A DNA stretch of 51,660 bases from Candidatus Mediterraneibacter vanvlietii (GTDB taxonomy: Bacteria; Bacillota; Clostridia; Lachnospirales; Lachnospiraceae). Numbering within the stretch: the stretch's first letter is position 1; the number at the start of each line of letters is the position of its first letter. This document shows, one piece after another, positions 50,721 to 51,660 of the stretch. The notes under the pieces are model-generated. The model did not search any database and was not told the origin of the DNA. It saw only the letters and a program-made list of their open reading frames with translations. The position numbers and the translations under genes were made by a program. The DNA lies in assembly GCA_019113645.1 (NCBI GenBank), contig DXGZ01000135.1, positions 1-51,660 of the forward strand, given 5' to 3'.

Positions 50721-51518
50721 ATGGGACTTTATAATAACAGAATCGTAGTAAAAGTAGGAACATCCACTCTCACGAACGACGCAGGCAAAAGCGACCTTCG
50801 CGCCACAGACCGTCTGGTCTGTACTCTGGCAGATATTCAGAACATGGGATATGAAGTGATTCTCGTGTCTTCCGGCGCCATCGCAGTGGGACGGAACAAA
50901 CTGAACATGCACACGAAACCGGACAGCATGAGAATGAAACAGGCCGCGGCCGCTGTAGGGCAGTGCAGTCTGATGTACCTTTATGATAAATTTTTCGGTG
51001 ATTACGATAAAACAGTTGCCCAGATCCTTCTGAATGCCGAGGATATCGAACAGGAGGAAAAGAAAGAAAACCTGACTAACACCTTCAATGCCCTTCTCGA
51101 GATGGGTGTCATCCCGATTGTAAACGAGAACGACTCCGTAAGCTACACCGAGATCGAATCCGAAGACCGGCTCTTCGGTGATAACGATATGCTCTCCGCT
51201 GTCGTAGCCGTGCTCTGCCGCGCGAAAAAACTTGTCATACTCTCAGACATTGACGGATTCTATGACAGTGACCCGCGGCTGCATCCGAACGCCAGGCTGA
51301 TCGAACAGATCGACTGTATTGATGAGAGCATCTACTCCCTGGCAGGAGGCGCGGGAAGCCGCCGCGGCACCGGCGGAATGCGCACAAAACTCCAGGCAGC
51401 CGAACTGGCTACAACGAACGGAATCGACACGATTGTTACGAACGGAAAACGTCCGGAAGCGCTGTATGATATCGTAAAAGGCGGCAAGGCAGGAACTCTG
51501 TTTACAGGGAAAATCTGA
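50721..51518 (+). CDS. proB: Glutamate 5-kinase (no PUA domain)
   Basis: A 265-residue amino acid kinase, the first step of proline synthesis (glutamate to glutamyl-5-phosphate). Motifs: VVKVGTSTLTNDAG, ILVSSGAIAVG, PIVNENDSVS, DNDMLSAVVA and GGMRTKLQAA. It ends after the kinase domain; the C-terminal PUA domain of E. coli ProB (367 residues) is absent, as in many Firmicutes. Start has GAGGAG upstream. The next gene, perhaps proA, would lie beyond the window or is not adjacent. Confidence 0.95.
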   Translation: MGLYNNRIVVKVGTSTLTNDAGKSDLRATDRLVCTLADIQNMGYEVILVSSGAIAVGRNKLNMHTKPDSMRMKQAAAAVGQCSLMYLYDKFFGDYDKTVAQILLNAEDIEQEEKKENLTNTFNALLEMGVIPIVNENDSVSYTEIESEDRLFGDNDMLSAVVAVLCRAKKLVILSDIDGFYDSDPRLHPNARLIEQIDCIDESIYSLAGGAGSRRGTGGMRTKLQAAELATTNGIDTIVTNGKRPEALYDIVKGGKAGTLFTGKI

Positions 51519-51660
51519 GACTGTTGTCAGTCAGCTATTTAGTTCACTAAGCAGACTCAAAAAGTATGGCAGGAATCGAAACCGGATGATTGAGAAAAAC
51601 GTATTCTGGACGAGGGGATGTACCTGTCATGTTCCGTTCCAGAATCCGGGAACTTCTAAA
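51519..51660. other. Non-coding end of window
   Basis: No gene start seen. ATTCTGGA and TCCAGAAT (51602 onward) can form a stem. The right edge cuts whatever follows. Confidence 0.3.

Noticed and set aside
50721-51518. proB as a truncated gene
   Set aside because: The kinase domain is complete and PUA-less ProB proteins are common, so this is normal variation.

Overview
The window is a chromosomal segment of an anaerobic gut-type Firmicute, most likely a Lachnospiraceae member. This is judged from protein character, moderate GC, strong AGGAGG ribosome sites, a glycyl radical enzyme, ROK/ABC glycan uptake, the feoAB layout and DUF6110/DUF6903-type small proteins. I cannot name the species. 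No rRNA, tRNA, CRISPR array or intact transposon was seen. Most genes lie on the minus strand.

1-2.2 kb is a decayed stretch: a Fic protein running off the left edge, then fragments of a flavodoxin, an IS200/IS605-type transposase, an esterase, a MATE pump and an iron alcohol dehydrogenase. 2.2-6.6 kb holds a FUSC-type exporter, a fragment of a circularly permuted ATP-grasp protein behind an attenuator-like leader, azlCD, a DUF5131 protein and an orphan PTS EIIA. 6.7-8.6 kb is a homocysteine methyltransferase/MTHFR fusion. 8.9-12.8 kb is a B12-independent glycerol/diol dehydratase-like glycyl radical enzyme with its activase. Its leader carries a cobalamin riboswitch followed by an intrinsic terminator, so B12 should switch the B12-independent enzyme off. 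This is the most interesting unit in the window.

12.8-17.7 kb contains an aldo/keto reductase, a MATE transporter, a ferredoxin-type aldo/keto reductase broken by one amber codon, and a DUF3990 toxin-like gene overlapping a partner gene. 18-20.3 kb is metY-cysK for sulfur amino acids. 20.5-29.9 kb looks like a host-glycan locus: a sulfatase, a sugar ABC importer with a ROK kinase and a 55-residue membrane protein, an AraC regulator, and a GH112 galactosyl-hexosamine (or galactosyl-rhamnose) phosphorylase.

30-33.7 kb is a GntR(YtrA)-controlled double ABC exporter operon with a clear palindromic operator on its -10 box. 33.7-40.5 kb is a metal module: a P1B ATPase, DUF6110, a Fur-like regulator, two tandem membrane-anchored HMA proteins, feoB, feoA and a divergent DtxR/MntR-type regulator, with matching palindromes near feoA and feoB. 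40.6-51.5 kb holds ldh, rhaD, ferritin, corA, ppk1, a PIN-PhoH protein, a dicarboxylate/amino acid symporter, a LysR regulator and proB.

Across the window a family of short palindromic elements with GTAACAGTTCAGCC-like ends sits between genes. Several are flanked by 8-bp direct repeats, which suggests a miniature mobile element.
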